A stretch of DNA of 16,804 nt from the NCBI GenBank assembly GCA_964537875.1, contig CAZIDN010000074.1:1-16804 (forward strand). Direction: 5' to 3'. Source of the stretch: JAPKZH01 sp964537875. Its GTDB lineage: Bacteria; Acidobacteriota; Aminicenantia; Aminicenantales; UBA4085. The notes below the pieces were generated by a model. That model was not told where the DNA came from and searched no databases. It saw only the letters and a list, made by a program, of their open reading frames with translations. Positions 1 through 6,493 of the stretch are shown here, piece by piece. The number at the start of each line of letters is the position of its first letter. The stretch's first letter is position 1. A program made the position numbers and the translations under genes.

Positions 1-19
1 GCCCTTTTTTCATTTTACG

Positions 20-169
20 TCAACGTCCATCACGTAACTTTGGAACAAGCTCTAAGATTAAATAAAGGATAAAAAATAAGAAACGCGGAAAGAGAGAGGG
101 GACTTTTGCCTGGAATTCATTTGCGGTCATCTCAAGATCCTGGCGCTCGCCCTCCGGCCAAAGGCTCAT
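20..169 (-). CDS. possible small membrane-type ORF (49 aa), unrecognised
   Basis: I do not recognise this ORF and it may be chance. From the ATG at 169 it encodes about 49 residues, with one hydrophobic stretch (FLFFILYLILELV) near the C-terminus that could be a membrane segment. The start at 169 has GAGGGA about six bases upstream. An in-frame ATG at 202 would add 11 residues but has no well-placed ribosome binding site. A promoter-like sequence lies upstream at 252-280. Immediately after its stop, an ATG at 13 on the same strand (ATG AAA AAA GGG) could begin a gene leaving the window. The alternative is that 1-245 is simply the leader of that outside gene. Confidence 0.2.
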   Translation of the reverse strand: MSLWPEGERQDLEMTANEFQAKVPSLFPRFLFFILYLILELVPKLRDGR

Positions 170-223
170 CCTTGGTCCCTCATCAATGGAAACCCTTGTC
201 ATTCTAAATACGATTGCGTCCCC

Positions 224-472
224 TCAAACGTTTATTCCCGTTTTGATGATAAATATAAACTCCTTCGTCTGCCTTGTCAAACGTATGAACTCGTCCACTC
301 CGCCGTTCGTAACCAGAAAACTTGGCTGGGAATGGAAGCTAATGCGGTTCCCAAAGATCTGGATTGCGGCGACAGTCCCCCCAAGACTATCTGATCAAAG
401 AAATCCCACCCATTCCAAATCGAGACCGATTTCAAAAACCACGTTCTTGAAATCGAGCGCTGAAGAGCGGAA
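224..472 (-). other. gene-free stretch with a degenerate coding-like frame
   Basis: No intact gene is visible between the ugd stop and about 203. Reading the minus strand in the same frame as ugd after its stop gives a peptide-like translation (for example SFLVTNGGVDEFIRLTRQTK) interrupted by a TGA at 395-397 and ending at TGA 224-226, with no start codon. It could be decayed coding sequence, or a fortuitous open frame. The plus strand is also open over 186-494 but lacks a recognisable product. I see no hairpin followed by a T-run that would terminate the ugd transcript. Confidence 0.2.
252..280 (-). promoter_or_regulatory. sigma-70-like promoter, leftward
   Basis: On the minus strand a perfect TTGACA (275-280) is followed by 17 bases and TATATT (252-257). 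Transcription would start near 245 and read leftward toward the small ORF and whatever gene begins beyond the left edge. Both hexamers and the spacing are near consensus, in an AT-richer pocket. This is prediction from sequence only. Confidence 0.45.
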
Positions 473-1777
473 TTATTTCCGGCCGATCGAATAATATTCG
501 AACCCTAATTTTTTGATCCGCTCGGCATCATAGATATTCCGGCCGTCGATGATGATCGGGTTGGCCATGACGTCCTTGATTTTCTTTAGGTCGAGGTCCA
601 GAAACTCCTTCCACTCGGTGATAATCAGGAGCGCGTTGACGCCGGCGGCCGCCTGGTAGGGAGAATCGCAATAGAGAATCCGGGCCAGGTATTCCGGAAA
701 CAGCTCTTTCATATTTTCCCGGGCCTGGGGATCATACAAGCGGAGGTTGGCCCCCTCGCCCAGGAGCTCTCTGATGACCTTGATGCTGGGCGCTTCCCGG
801 ATATCGTCGGTTTCGGACTTAAAGGCGAGCCCCAGGACGGCGATCTTTTTGTCTTTCAAGATCCACAGGGCCTTTTTGATCTTTTCCAGAAAGATCTTGA
901 CCCGGTCGGCGTTGACCCTATCCGTCTCCTTCAGAAGATTCATATTCACGCCGAGGTCTTCCCCGATCTTGATCAGGGCTTTCAGGTCTTTTGGAAAACA
1001 GGAGCCGCCGAAACCCAGGCCGGCCTTCAGGAATAGCCCTCCGATCCTGGGGTCCAGCCCCATGCCCTTGGCCACCTGTTCGATGTTGGCATCCGTCTTC
1101 TCGCACAAGTTGGCCATGAGGTTGATGTAGGAGATCTTCATGGCCAGGAAGGAATTGGAGGCATGCTTGATGAGCTCGGCTGTGTCGATGTTGGTGATGA
1201 CGAGGCGGTCCTTGGCTTTTTCGTAGATCTTGACCAGGATCTCCTTGGCCCGCTCGGTCTCGACGCCGATGATGATCCGGTCGGGGTTGAGGAAATCCGA
1301 GACGGCCGATCCTTCTCTCAGGAATTCCGGGTTCGAGGCGATGTCGAAGGCCATGTCCGTTTTTTTATAGAGCGTGATCGTCCGCTTGATCCAGGAGGAG
1401 GTCTTGATGGGGACGGTGCTTTTTTCCACGACTAGCTTGTAGCTGTTGAGGTTCTCGGCGATCATCCGGGAGACTTCCTCGATCTGGGACATGTCGGCGC
1501 TCCCGTCGTCACCCTGGGGGGTGCCGACGCAGACGAAAATGACGTCCGAATCTTGGATGGTCTTGTCCAGGTCCGAGCTGAAGGCCAGGCGGCCTTTCTT
1601 AAGGTTGGATTCCAGCAGCTCGTTCAACCCCGGCTCATAAATGGGGACTTCGCCCTTGGCAATCTTATCGATTTTTTCGGCGACTTTGTCCGCGCCGACC
1701 ACATGATGGCCGAGTTCCGCCAGCCCCACGGCCGTGACGAGGCCGACGTAGCCAGTTCCGAAAACAGCGATCTTCAT
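473..1777 (-). CDS. ugd: UDP-glucose 6-dehydrogenase
   Basis: This cytoplasmic enzyme oxidises UDP-glucose to UDP-glucuronate with two NAD+, providing an acidic precursor for surface polysaccharide. The 434-residue protein begins with a Rossmann motif (GTGYVG, residues 7-12) and has the central NSNP-like signature around SNPEFLREGSA. The catalytic cysteine is in GFGGSCFPKD (Cys260). The C-terminal UDP-binding domain contains LGLAFKSETDDIREAPS. Length and motifs fit the Ugd/TuaD family. I chose the ATG at 1777 because AGGAGA lies about eight bases upstream and the protein then starts exactly at MKIAVFGTGYVG. A further upstream in-frame start would add 25 unlikely residues and overlap the preceding gene. 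It is the last gene of the minus-strand cluster, 16 bases after the preceding dehydrogenase. GDP-mannose dehydrogenase is a less likely alternative. Confidence 0.93.
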   Translation of the reverse strand: MKIAVFGTGYVGLVTAVGLAELGHHVVGADKVAEKIDKIAKGEVPIYEPGLNELLESNLKKGRLAFSSDLDKTIQDSDVIFVCVGTPQGDDGSADMSQIEEVSRMIAENLNSYKLVVEKSTVPIKTSSWIKRTITLYKKTDMAFDIASNPEFLREGSAVSDFLNPDRIIIGVETERAKEILVKIYEKAKDRLVITNIDTAELIKHASNSFLAMKISYINLMANLCEKTDANIEQVAKGMGLDPRIGGLFLKAGLGFGGSCFPKDLKALIKIGEDLGVNMNLLKETDRVNADRVKIFLEKIKKALWILKDKKIAVLGLAFKSETDDIREAPSIKVIRELLGEGANLRLYDPQARENMKELFPEYLARILYCDSPYQAAAGVNALLIITEWKEFLDLDLKKIKDVMANPIIIDGRNIYDAERIKKLGFEYYSIGRK

Positions 1778-1793
1778 GAGCCTTCTCCTAAAA

Positions 1794-3113
1794 CTAAGCT
1801 TTGACCACGTTGGAACGTTTCTTCTTGATGACGTTCCTGGTATCGACGACAAGACGAGAATTCTTCACGATCCAGTCGAAATCATAGGCGGAATGGTCGG
1901 TGGCGATGATCACGGCGTCCGTGGTTTTGAGGCGCCGGGCGGACAGGGGCACGGACCGGATGATAAAGCCCGGATATTCACGGGTGGGGCCGAGTTCGGG
2001 GATATGGGGATCATTGTAAGCAACTTTGGCCCCTTTCTCCTGGAGAAGGGTGATGATCTTGAGCGAAGGAGATTCCCGTTGATCATCGATATCTTTTTTA
2101 TAGGCGATGCCGAGGACGAGCACCCGGGCTCCTTTGATGGACCGGCCGCGCTCGCCCAGCGCTTCGACGGTCTTGGAAATGACGTAGGAGGGCATAGAGG
2201 TGTTAATTTCCCCCGCCAGCTCTATGAACTTCGTCGAATAATCCACTTCTCGCGCTTTCCAGGTGAGATAAAAGGGGTCGATCGGAATGCAGTGGCCGCC
2301 CAGGCCGGGGCCCGGATAAAAAGGCATAAACCCGAAGGGCTTGCTCGAAGCCGCCTTGATGACTTCCCAGACATCGATGCCCATCCGGTCCAGGATGATC
2401 TTCATCTCGTTGACCAGGGCGATGTTCACCGAGCGGAAAATATTCTCCAGCAGCTTGGCCGATTCGGCCACCTTGGTGGAAGAGACGGGAACCGTTTTGA
2501 CGACGACCTGGCTGTACAGGGCATTGGCCACCCTCAGGCAGTCTTTGGAATAGCCTCCGACGACCTTGGGAATTCTTTCCGTCGAAAACACGGGATCTCC
2601 CGGGTTTTCCCGTTCGGGAGAAAACGCCAGAAAAAAATCCCGGCCGGCCCTCAGCCCTCCCCTTTCCAGGATGGGCCGCATCTCGTCATCCGTCGTCCCC
2701 GGATAGGTTGTGCTTTCCAGGACGATAAGCTGGCCCTTGCGCAGGGTCTTGGCGATCGTTTCCGTGGTGTTCAGGACAAACGATAGATCGGGATTCCGAT
2801 GGGAGTCGAGCGGCGTCGGGACGCAGATGATGACGGCGTCCATTTTGGCCAGCTTCCTGAAATCGGCCGTGGCCAAGAACCGCTTCGTTTTGAACGCGGA
2901 TTTGAGTTCGTCAATGGCAATATGCTTGAGGTAGCGTTTCCCCTGGTTCAGCATCCGGATTTTTTTGGGGTCGACGTCGAACCCGGTGACGGGAAAGCTT
3001 TTCTTTAAAAAAGCTTTGACCAGGGGCAGTCCGACATATCCGAGGCCCATGACGCCGATTTTAGCCTGATGATTCTTGATCTTCTTTTCGAGAATGAGGC
3101 TCAGTCGATTCAT
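1794..3113 (-). CDS. UDP-N-acetyl-hexosamine 6-dehydrogenase (WbpA/TviB type)
   Basis: A second NAD-dependent nucleotide-sugar dehydrogenase, 439 residues. It has the glycine-rich dinucleotide motif (GLGYVG, residues 23-28) after a short N-terminal helix, and VPTPLD near residue 99. The catalytic cysteine is in GPGLGGHCIPIDPFYLTWKA (Cys275). The C-terminal domain carries GIAYKKDIDDQRESPS. The GGHCIPIDP version of the active site is typical of enzymes that oxidise UDP-GlcNAc, UDP-GalNAc or UDP-ManNAc, as opposed to the GGSCFPKD of UDP-glucose dehydrogenase seen in the next gene. The ATG at 3113 has an AAGGA-containing ribosome binding site. It sits 3 bases after the epimerase gene, an arrangement like TviB/TviC or WbpO/WbpP, so the likely product is UDP-GlcNAcA converted to UDP-GalNAcA. 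The exact substrate (WbpA, WbpO or WecC type) cannot be fixed by eye. Confidence 0.88.
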   Translation of the reverse strand: MNRLSLILEKKIKNHQAKIGVMGLGYVGLPLVKAFLKKSFPVTGFDVDPKKIRMLNQGKRYLKHIAIDELKSAFKTKRFLATADFRKLAKMDAVIICVPTPLDSHRNPDLSFVLNTTETIAKTLRKGQLIVLESTTYPGTTDDEMRPILERGGLRAGRDFFLAFSPERENPGDPVFSTERIPKVVGGYSKDCLRVANALYSQVVVKTVPVSSTKVAESAKLLENIFRSVNIALVNEMKIILDRMGIDVWEVIKAASSKPFGFMPFYPGPGLGGHCIPIDPFYLTWKAREVDYSTKFIELAGEINTSMPSYVISKTVEALGERGRSIKGARVLVLGIAYKKDIDDQRESPSLKIITLLQEKGAKVAYNDPHIPELGPTREYPGFIIRSVPLSARRLKTTDAVIIATDHSAYDFDWIVKNSRLVVDTRNVIKKKRSNVVKA

Positions 3114-3116
3114 GCT

Positions 3117-4052
3117 TTACATCCTTTCCTTATACCAGTCAATCGTTTTTTTCAATCCTTCACGGAAGTTTTCTGAAGGCTCATAGGCGAGCCTCGTCCG
3201 CGATTTTGTAAGATCGGCCAAGGAATAGCGGATATCTCCAGGCCGCTCGTCGCGATAAACGGGCTGCACACCCGTCCCCACCAGTGCGTTGATCTCTTGG
3301 ACCAGGGCGTTGATCGTGATGCTTCCGGCGCAGGCGATGTTGAAGACTTCGCCCGAGACATCTTTGGCCTCCGCCGCCAGAAGATTGGCCGCGACGACAT
3401 TCGCAACATAGACAAAATCCCGGGTTTGCTCGCCGTCGCCGTAGATGACGGGGGGCTCTCCGTTCAATATTTTTGAAATAAAGATCGGGATGACGGCGGC
3501 ATACTGGGAAAGAGGATCTTGGCGCGGTCCGAAGACATTGAAATACCTGAGACAGACTGTCGGGAGACCATAGATTCGAGTGAATAACTGGCAGGATCTC
3601 TCCCCGATCCATTTGCTCAAGGCATAAGGGGAAAGAGGATTCCCAACCGTGTCCTCTTTTTTGGACCTCTGAGGGTCATCACCGTAGACAGATGTGGAAG
3701 AGGCAAACACCAGCCTTTGGACTTTCGCCTCGGCGGCCGCCCATAAAATGTTGAATGTCCCGTCGACATTGATGGCATTCGTCAAGAAGGGGTCTTGGAC
3801 GGAACTTTGAACGGAAGGCAGGGCGGCTTGGTGGAGGACAAAATCCATCCCCTGGGATGCTCTGCGGCAGGCGTCCAAGTCCCGGATATCGCCTTCCAGA
3901 AGCTCGATCTTGTCGCGGAAAGATTCGAGGTTCTCCCTCTTGCCGGTCAGGAAATTATCCAGGACCCTGACCACGTGTCCCTTGTGGGTCAGCTCTTCGG
4001 CGATGTGAGAGCCGATAAAGCCTGCCCCTCCTGTGACCAGATAGGCTTTCAT
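3117..4052 (-). CDS. NAD-dependent UDP-sugar 4-epimerase (extended SDR)
   Basis: A 311-residue extended short-chain dehydrogenase/reductase that should interconvert the C4 configuration of a UDP-sugar. It has the N-terminal TGGAGFIG motif (residues 7-14), the NxxGT region (NVDGT), a serine-rich SSTSVYG segment, and the catalytic pair Tyr143 and Lys147 in SPYALSKW. LRYFNVFGPRQDP and the GDGEQTRDFVYVANVV segment are typical of UDP-Glc(NAc) and UDP-glucuronate epimerases. The ATG at 4052 begins the protein at MKAYLVTGG and has GGAGG only two bases upstream, which is tight. A GTG at 4061 would add three residues and has a worse site. It sits between cysC and the HexNAc dehydrogenase. The pairing suggests a WbpP/TviC role on UDP-GlcNAc or UDP-GlcNAcA, but UDP-glucose or UDP-glucuronate remain possible. 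Confidence 0.87.
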   Translation of the reverse strand: MKAYLVTGGAGFIGSHIAEELTHKGHVVRVLDNFLTGKRENLESFRDKIELLEGDIRDLDACRRASQGMDFVLHQAALPSVQSSVQDPFLTNAINVDGTFNILWAAAEAKVQRLVFASSTSVYGDDPQRSKKEDTVGNPLSPYALSKWIGERSCQLFTRIYGLPTVCLRYFNVFGPRQDPLSQYAAVIPIFISKILNGEPPVIYGDGEQTRDFVYVANVVAANLLAAEAKDVSGEVFNIACAGSITINALVQEINALVGTGVQPVYRDERPGDIRYSLADLTKSRTRLAYEPSENFREGLKKTIDWYKERM

Positions 4053-4083
4053 GTCCTCCACTCAGGCTTCGAGCACGATCATA

Positions 4084-4623
4084 TTACAAATAGCCGAATT
4101 CTTTCAATTTGTCGAGCACCGCGGCCGCGCTTTCCTCCAAGGTCTCTTTATCGGTTTCCAAGAGGATCTCGGGATTCAAGGGCTCTTCATAGGGATCGGA
4201 GACGCCGGTAAACTCCTTGATTTCGCCCCTCATGGCCTTTTTATACATGCCCTTCATGTCCCGCTGGATGCAGACGTCCAGCGAACATTTCGTATAGACT
4301 TCGAGAAAACGGCCGATTTCCCGGCGGGCCTCGGCCCTGATCTTCCGGTAGGGGGATATGAACGAGGTCAAGACGAAGACGCCGTTCCTGGTCAAAAGCT
4401 TCGAGACAAACGTCACCCGCCGGATGTTTTCGTCGCGGTCTGCCTTGGAAAAGCCGAGGTCGCGGGTCAGGCTTTGGCGAACGATGTCCCCGTCCAGCCG
4501 CTCCACCCGGCAGCCGCGCTCCTTAAGGATTTTGGCCACGAGGTCGGCCACGGCCGATTTTCCCGAGCACGGCAGTCCGGTGAACCACAGCGTCACGCCT
4601 TGTTGCTTGTTGTCGTTACACAT
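4084..4623 (-). CDS. cysC: adenylylsulfate (APS) kinase
   Basis: This enzyme phosphorylates APS at the 3' position to give PAPS, the universal sulfuryl donor. The 179-residue protein has the P-loop GLPCSGKS (residues 16-23), the LDGDIVR segment (43-49), the APS-binding motif around LGFSKADRDENIRR, FISPYR (88-93), and the lid region with KEFTGVSDPYEEP. It is a complete stand-alone kinase of normal length, not fused to sat. The ATG at 4623 is preceded by AAAGGA about seven bases upstream. An upstream TTG at 4653 would add ten residues but reaches into the repeat arm at 4646-4669. It pairs with sat, which is separated from it by a phosphodiesterase gene and about 400 bases of repeats. A possible -10 (TATAAT, 4670-4675 minus) sits inside the repeat upstream, with a poor -35. 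Confidence 0.95.
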   Translation of the reverse strand: MCNDNKQQGVTLWFTGLPCSGKSAVADLVAKILKERGCRVERLDGDIVRQSLTRDLGFSKADRDENIRRVTFVSKLLTRNGVFVLTSFISPYRKIRAEARREIGRFLEVYTKCSLDVCIQRDMKGMYKKAMRGEIKEFTGVSDPYEEPLNPEILLETDKETLEESAAAVLDKLKEFGYL

Positions 4624-4645
4624 CGAATTCCTTTCGTCGATATTC

Positions 4646-4669
4646 GGGGTCAAAGCTACTCATTACGCA
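4646..4669. repeat. solo, decayed arm of a GGGGTCAAA-type inverted repeat
   Basis: These 24 bases match the left arm of the inverted repeat at 6425-6448 with two substitutions (GGGGTCAAAGCT instead of GGGGTCAAACCT, and one G to A further in). No matching opposite arm is visible nearby, so it looks like half of an older copy. It lies directly upstream of cysC. Confidence 0.65.
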
Positions 4670-4680
4670 ATTATACATCC

Positions 4681-4770
4681 GGGGTCAAACCTCAACATTC
4701 AACACTTTTGGCTTTCCTCTGGCCAGCCTTGCATCGCTCATCCTAACGTTGAAGGTTGAGGTTTGACCCC
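4681..4770. repeat. imperfect long inverted repeat (REP-like element)
   Basis: The left arm (4681-4707) begins GGGGTCAAACCTCAAC and the right arm (4745-4770) is its near-perfect reverse complement ending GAGGTTTGACCCC, with about 37 bases between. The outer 16 bases pair without mismatch and the inner part has a few differences. The first 12 bases (GGGGTCAAACCT) are shared with the element at 6425-6490, although the inner stems differ. On the plus strand the right arm is followed by AATC and seven Ts, so it resembles a terminator for rightward transcription, though no rightward gene ends here. The form suits REP/REPIN-like elements mobilised by REP-associated tyrosine transposases; no such transposase gene is in the window. 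Confidence 0.75.
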
Positions 4771-4843
4771 AATCTTTTTTTCATTCTCTGATGAATTCAT
4801 CGCCTAATGCTCCGTGGAAAGGAGGCAGAGAGCGAAGCGAGCG

Positions 4844-4878
4844 TTGGAGGGAAACCCCCGAGAAGGGTTTCCCTCCAA
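4844..4878. repeat. hairpin in tandem repeat copy 1
   Basis: TTGGAGGGAAACCC (4844-4857) pairs perfectly with GGGTTTCCCTCCAA (4865-4878), giving a 14-bp stem with a 7-base loop (4858-4864). There is no T-run on either side, so it is not a standard intrinsic terminator. Confidence 0.85.
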
Positions 4879-4954
4879 GAGTGTCCAAGAATGTCCCCCT
4901 TGAAGATACATCGCCTGATGCTCCTTGGAAGGATGGCAGGGAGCGAAGCGACCG

Positions 4955-4989
4955 TTGGAAGGAAACCCTGCCGAAGGGTTTCCTTCCAA
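4955..4989. repeat. hairpin in tandem repeat copy 2, with compensatory pair
   Basis: TTGGAAGGAAACCC (4955-4968) pairs perfectly with GGGTTTCCTTCCAA (4976-4989), again a 14-bp stem and a 7-base loop (4969-4975). Compared with copy 1, stem position 6 changed from G to A and its partner from C to T, so pairing is kept while the sequence changes. Confidence 0.85.
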
Positions 4990-5032
4990 GAGTGTCCGAC
5001 AGGACCCCCATCGGCATTCGTTCGCGTGTCGA

Positions 5033-6406
5033 TCATTCATAAATCACTTTACCCTTCATATCGGAGGGCACGGGAATGCCCAATGTCTGGAGCACGGTCG
5101 GCGCCACATCCAGGATATCGATGTCTTTGCTCAGTCGTCGCTTATGGCGAGGATCATACAGGATATACATCCCGTCCTGGGCATGGACGGCGTCGTCCGG
5201 ACCCGTATCGTTTTCGAGCAGATAGCGAGTCTCGTAGCCCAAAGTACCCGCTGAGCGCCAGTAAAGATCATCAAAATAGACCATCAGGTCCGGATAGTCT
5301 CCCCGGGCTTCTTCGAAATACTCATTGGGCTTTATGACCAGCGTCTCCCATTTCTCGCCCTTGGGACCGCGGATGTCCCGGATCCTTTCCGCAAGAGCGT
5401 CCCGCTCTTTCTCGTAGTCGTCGGGCTTGATGATGCCCTGCGGCTCCCGGCCCTCGACATTCAGAAAAAGCCGGGCATAATATCCTCCCCATCCCCAGGC
5501 TTTGGTCCGCCCCCAATCGACCGGGACTTTTTCCAGGTTTGTCTGCGGCTTGGGTTTTTCCTTGATGACAAGGTCCCCCTGCTCGATCAGCCATTCGTTG
5601 ATGCAGAAGGCGCCCTTCATCCGCTTGGCGCCGTGATCGGAGATGACCAAGACGACGGTCTCTTGGCCGACGTTGGCGAGGAGGTCGCCGATCTTCCGGT
5701 CCAAATACTTGTAGTAATCCAGAATGACATGCTCGTAACGGTTTCCCGGCTTATAGAGATGATGCGCCCGGTCCATGTATTTCCAAAAGGCATGTTGGAC
5801 CCTGTCCACGCCGATCTCGACGAACATGAACAGGTCCCAGGGTTTATGCCGGATGAGGTAGTTGAGAACATCAAACCTCTTGGCGGTCATGTCGTAGATT
5901 TCTTTGAGGATCTGGTCCCGGTCTTCCGTCCTGAAGACGACGTCAAAAACGTAAGGTCCGAATTTCGCCTCGATTTCCTGGCGCAGCTCCCTGGGATAGG
6001 TATATTCTTTCTCGTTGTCGGGGGTGATGAAGCAGGAGATCAGGTTTCCGGACACGGCAAAAGGAGGATAGCTCGGCGGCACGCTGACAAGACAGCTCCG
6101 GCCGCCGTGATCGCCGATCAGGTTCCAGATCGCCCGCTCCTTGATGGACTGGGAGGTGGCGATCCACATCTTATCGTAGACATAGCCTGATCGGTGCCGG
6201 AAGCCGTAAAGACCGAGCCGGCCTGCATCCTTGCCGGTGGACATGACCATCCAGGCCGGGATGGTGATCGGAGGGTCGGAACTGCGCATTTTGCCGTGGC
6301 TGCCGGACTCGATGAGCTCCCGAAGAACGGGAAATTGATCCCTCTGATCGAGGACGATCTCGGACGGGGCCGAATCCAGCCCTATGATAAGAAATTTTCT
6401 GTCCAT
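5033..6406 (-). CDS. alkaline phosphatase superfamily phosphodiesterase
   Basis: A 457-residue member of the type I phosphodiesterase/nucleotide pyrophosphatase branch of the alkaline phosphatase superfamily, which hydrolyses phospho- or sulfo-esters using two metal ions. Visible features in order are GLDSAP with metal ligand Asp11, the nucleophile Thr48 in PPITIPAW, Asp201 and His205 in VDRVQHAFW, Asp257-His258 in VISDHGA, and His408 in DAVHAQDGMYIL. It ends with DILDVAPTVLQTLGIPVP, typical of this group. No signal peptide is visible, so it probably acts in the cytoplasm. The ATG at 6406 has an AAGGATAGG site upstream. It lies between sat and cysC, which suggests work on a sulfated or adenylylated compound linked to PAPS, or on a nucleotide sugar, but the true substrate is unknown. 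Confidence 0.88.
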   Translation of the reverse strand: MDRKFLIIGLDSAPSEIVLDQRDQFPVLRELIESGSHGKMRSSDPPITIPAWMVMSTGKDAGRLGLYGFRHRSGYVYDKMWIATSQSIKERAIWNLIGDHGGRSCLVSVPPSYPPFAVSGNLISCFITPDNEKEYTYPRELRQEIEAKFGPYVFDVVFRTEDRDQILKEIYDMTAKRFDVLNYLIRHKPWDLFMFVEIGVDRVQHAFWKYMDRAHHLYKPGNRYEHVILDYYKYLDRKIGDLLANVGQETVVLVISDHGAKRMKGAFCINEWLIEQGDLVIKEKPKPQTNLEKVPVDWGRTKAWGWGGYYARLFLNVEGREPQGIIKPDDYEKERDALAERIRDIRGPKGEKWETLVIKPNEYFEEARGDYPDLMVYFDDLYWRSAGTLGYETRYLLENDTGPDDAVHAQDGMYILYDPRHKRRLSKDIDILDVAPTVLQTLGIPVPSDMKGKVIYE

Positions 6407-6424
6407 GCTCGCCTATCCTTATCC

Positions 6425-6490
6425 GGGGTCAAACCTACTCGTTACGCACAATTTGCCAGGGGAAGATGCGTAACGAGTAGGTTTGACCCC
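6425..6490. repeat. perfect long inverted repeat (REP-like element)
   Basis: The left arm (6425-6448, beginning GGGGTCAAACCTACTCGTTA) and the right arm (6467-6490) are perfect 24-base reverse complements around an 18-base loop. It exactly fills the gap between the sat stop (6494) and the phosphodiesterase ribosome binding site. The minus-strand transcript would form a very stable hairpin here, with no T-run after it, so it may influence decay or attenuation between sat and the downstream genes. The outer 12 bases are shared with the element at 4681-4770 and the whole arm with the solo copy at 4646-4669. Confidence 0.9.
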
Positions 6491-6493
6491 ATT

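Larger units (their letters stand above)
4798..5019. repeat. two tandem copies of a 111-bp repeat with internal hairpins
   Basis: Copy 1 starts at 4798 (CATCGCCTAATGCTCC) and copy 2 at 4909 (CATCGCCTGATGCTCC). Landmarks in the two copies are offset by exactly 111 bases. The first 90 or so bases of each are clearly similar (GAGCGAAGCGA, then a hairpin, then AAGAGTGTCC) and the tails diverge. Because 111 is a multiple of three, open frames persist across both copies on both strands, giving repetitive arginine-rich peptides such as GRERSERWRETPEKGFPPR. I regard these as by-products of the repeat. The repeat fills most of the gap between the phosphodiesterase stop (5033) and the REP-like elements upstream of cysC. 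Confidence 0.85.

Noticed and set aside
1776..2786. Plus-strand 336-residue ORF opposite the HexNAc dehydrogenase
   Set aside because: Antisense shadow of a gene with intact dehydrogenase motifs, and no recognisable domain.
4745..4778. Intrinsic terminator reading rightward (hairpin arm followed by seven Ts)
   Set aside because: No plus-strand gene ends here and the hairpin belongs to a repeat family; the T-run may be chance, so it is noted under the repeat only.
4681..5019. CRISPR array
   Set aside because: Only two 111-bp tandem units and a few inverted repeats; there are no regular short repeats with unique spacers and no cas genes.
4791..5042. Plus-strand 83-residue ORF with repeating arginine-rich peptide, and several minus-strand ORFs over the same bases
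   Set aside because: Open frames exist on both strands because the 111-bp repeat length is a multiple of three and contains few stops. No ribosome binding site or family resemblance; best explained as translation of a non-coding repeat.
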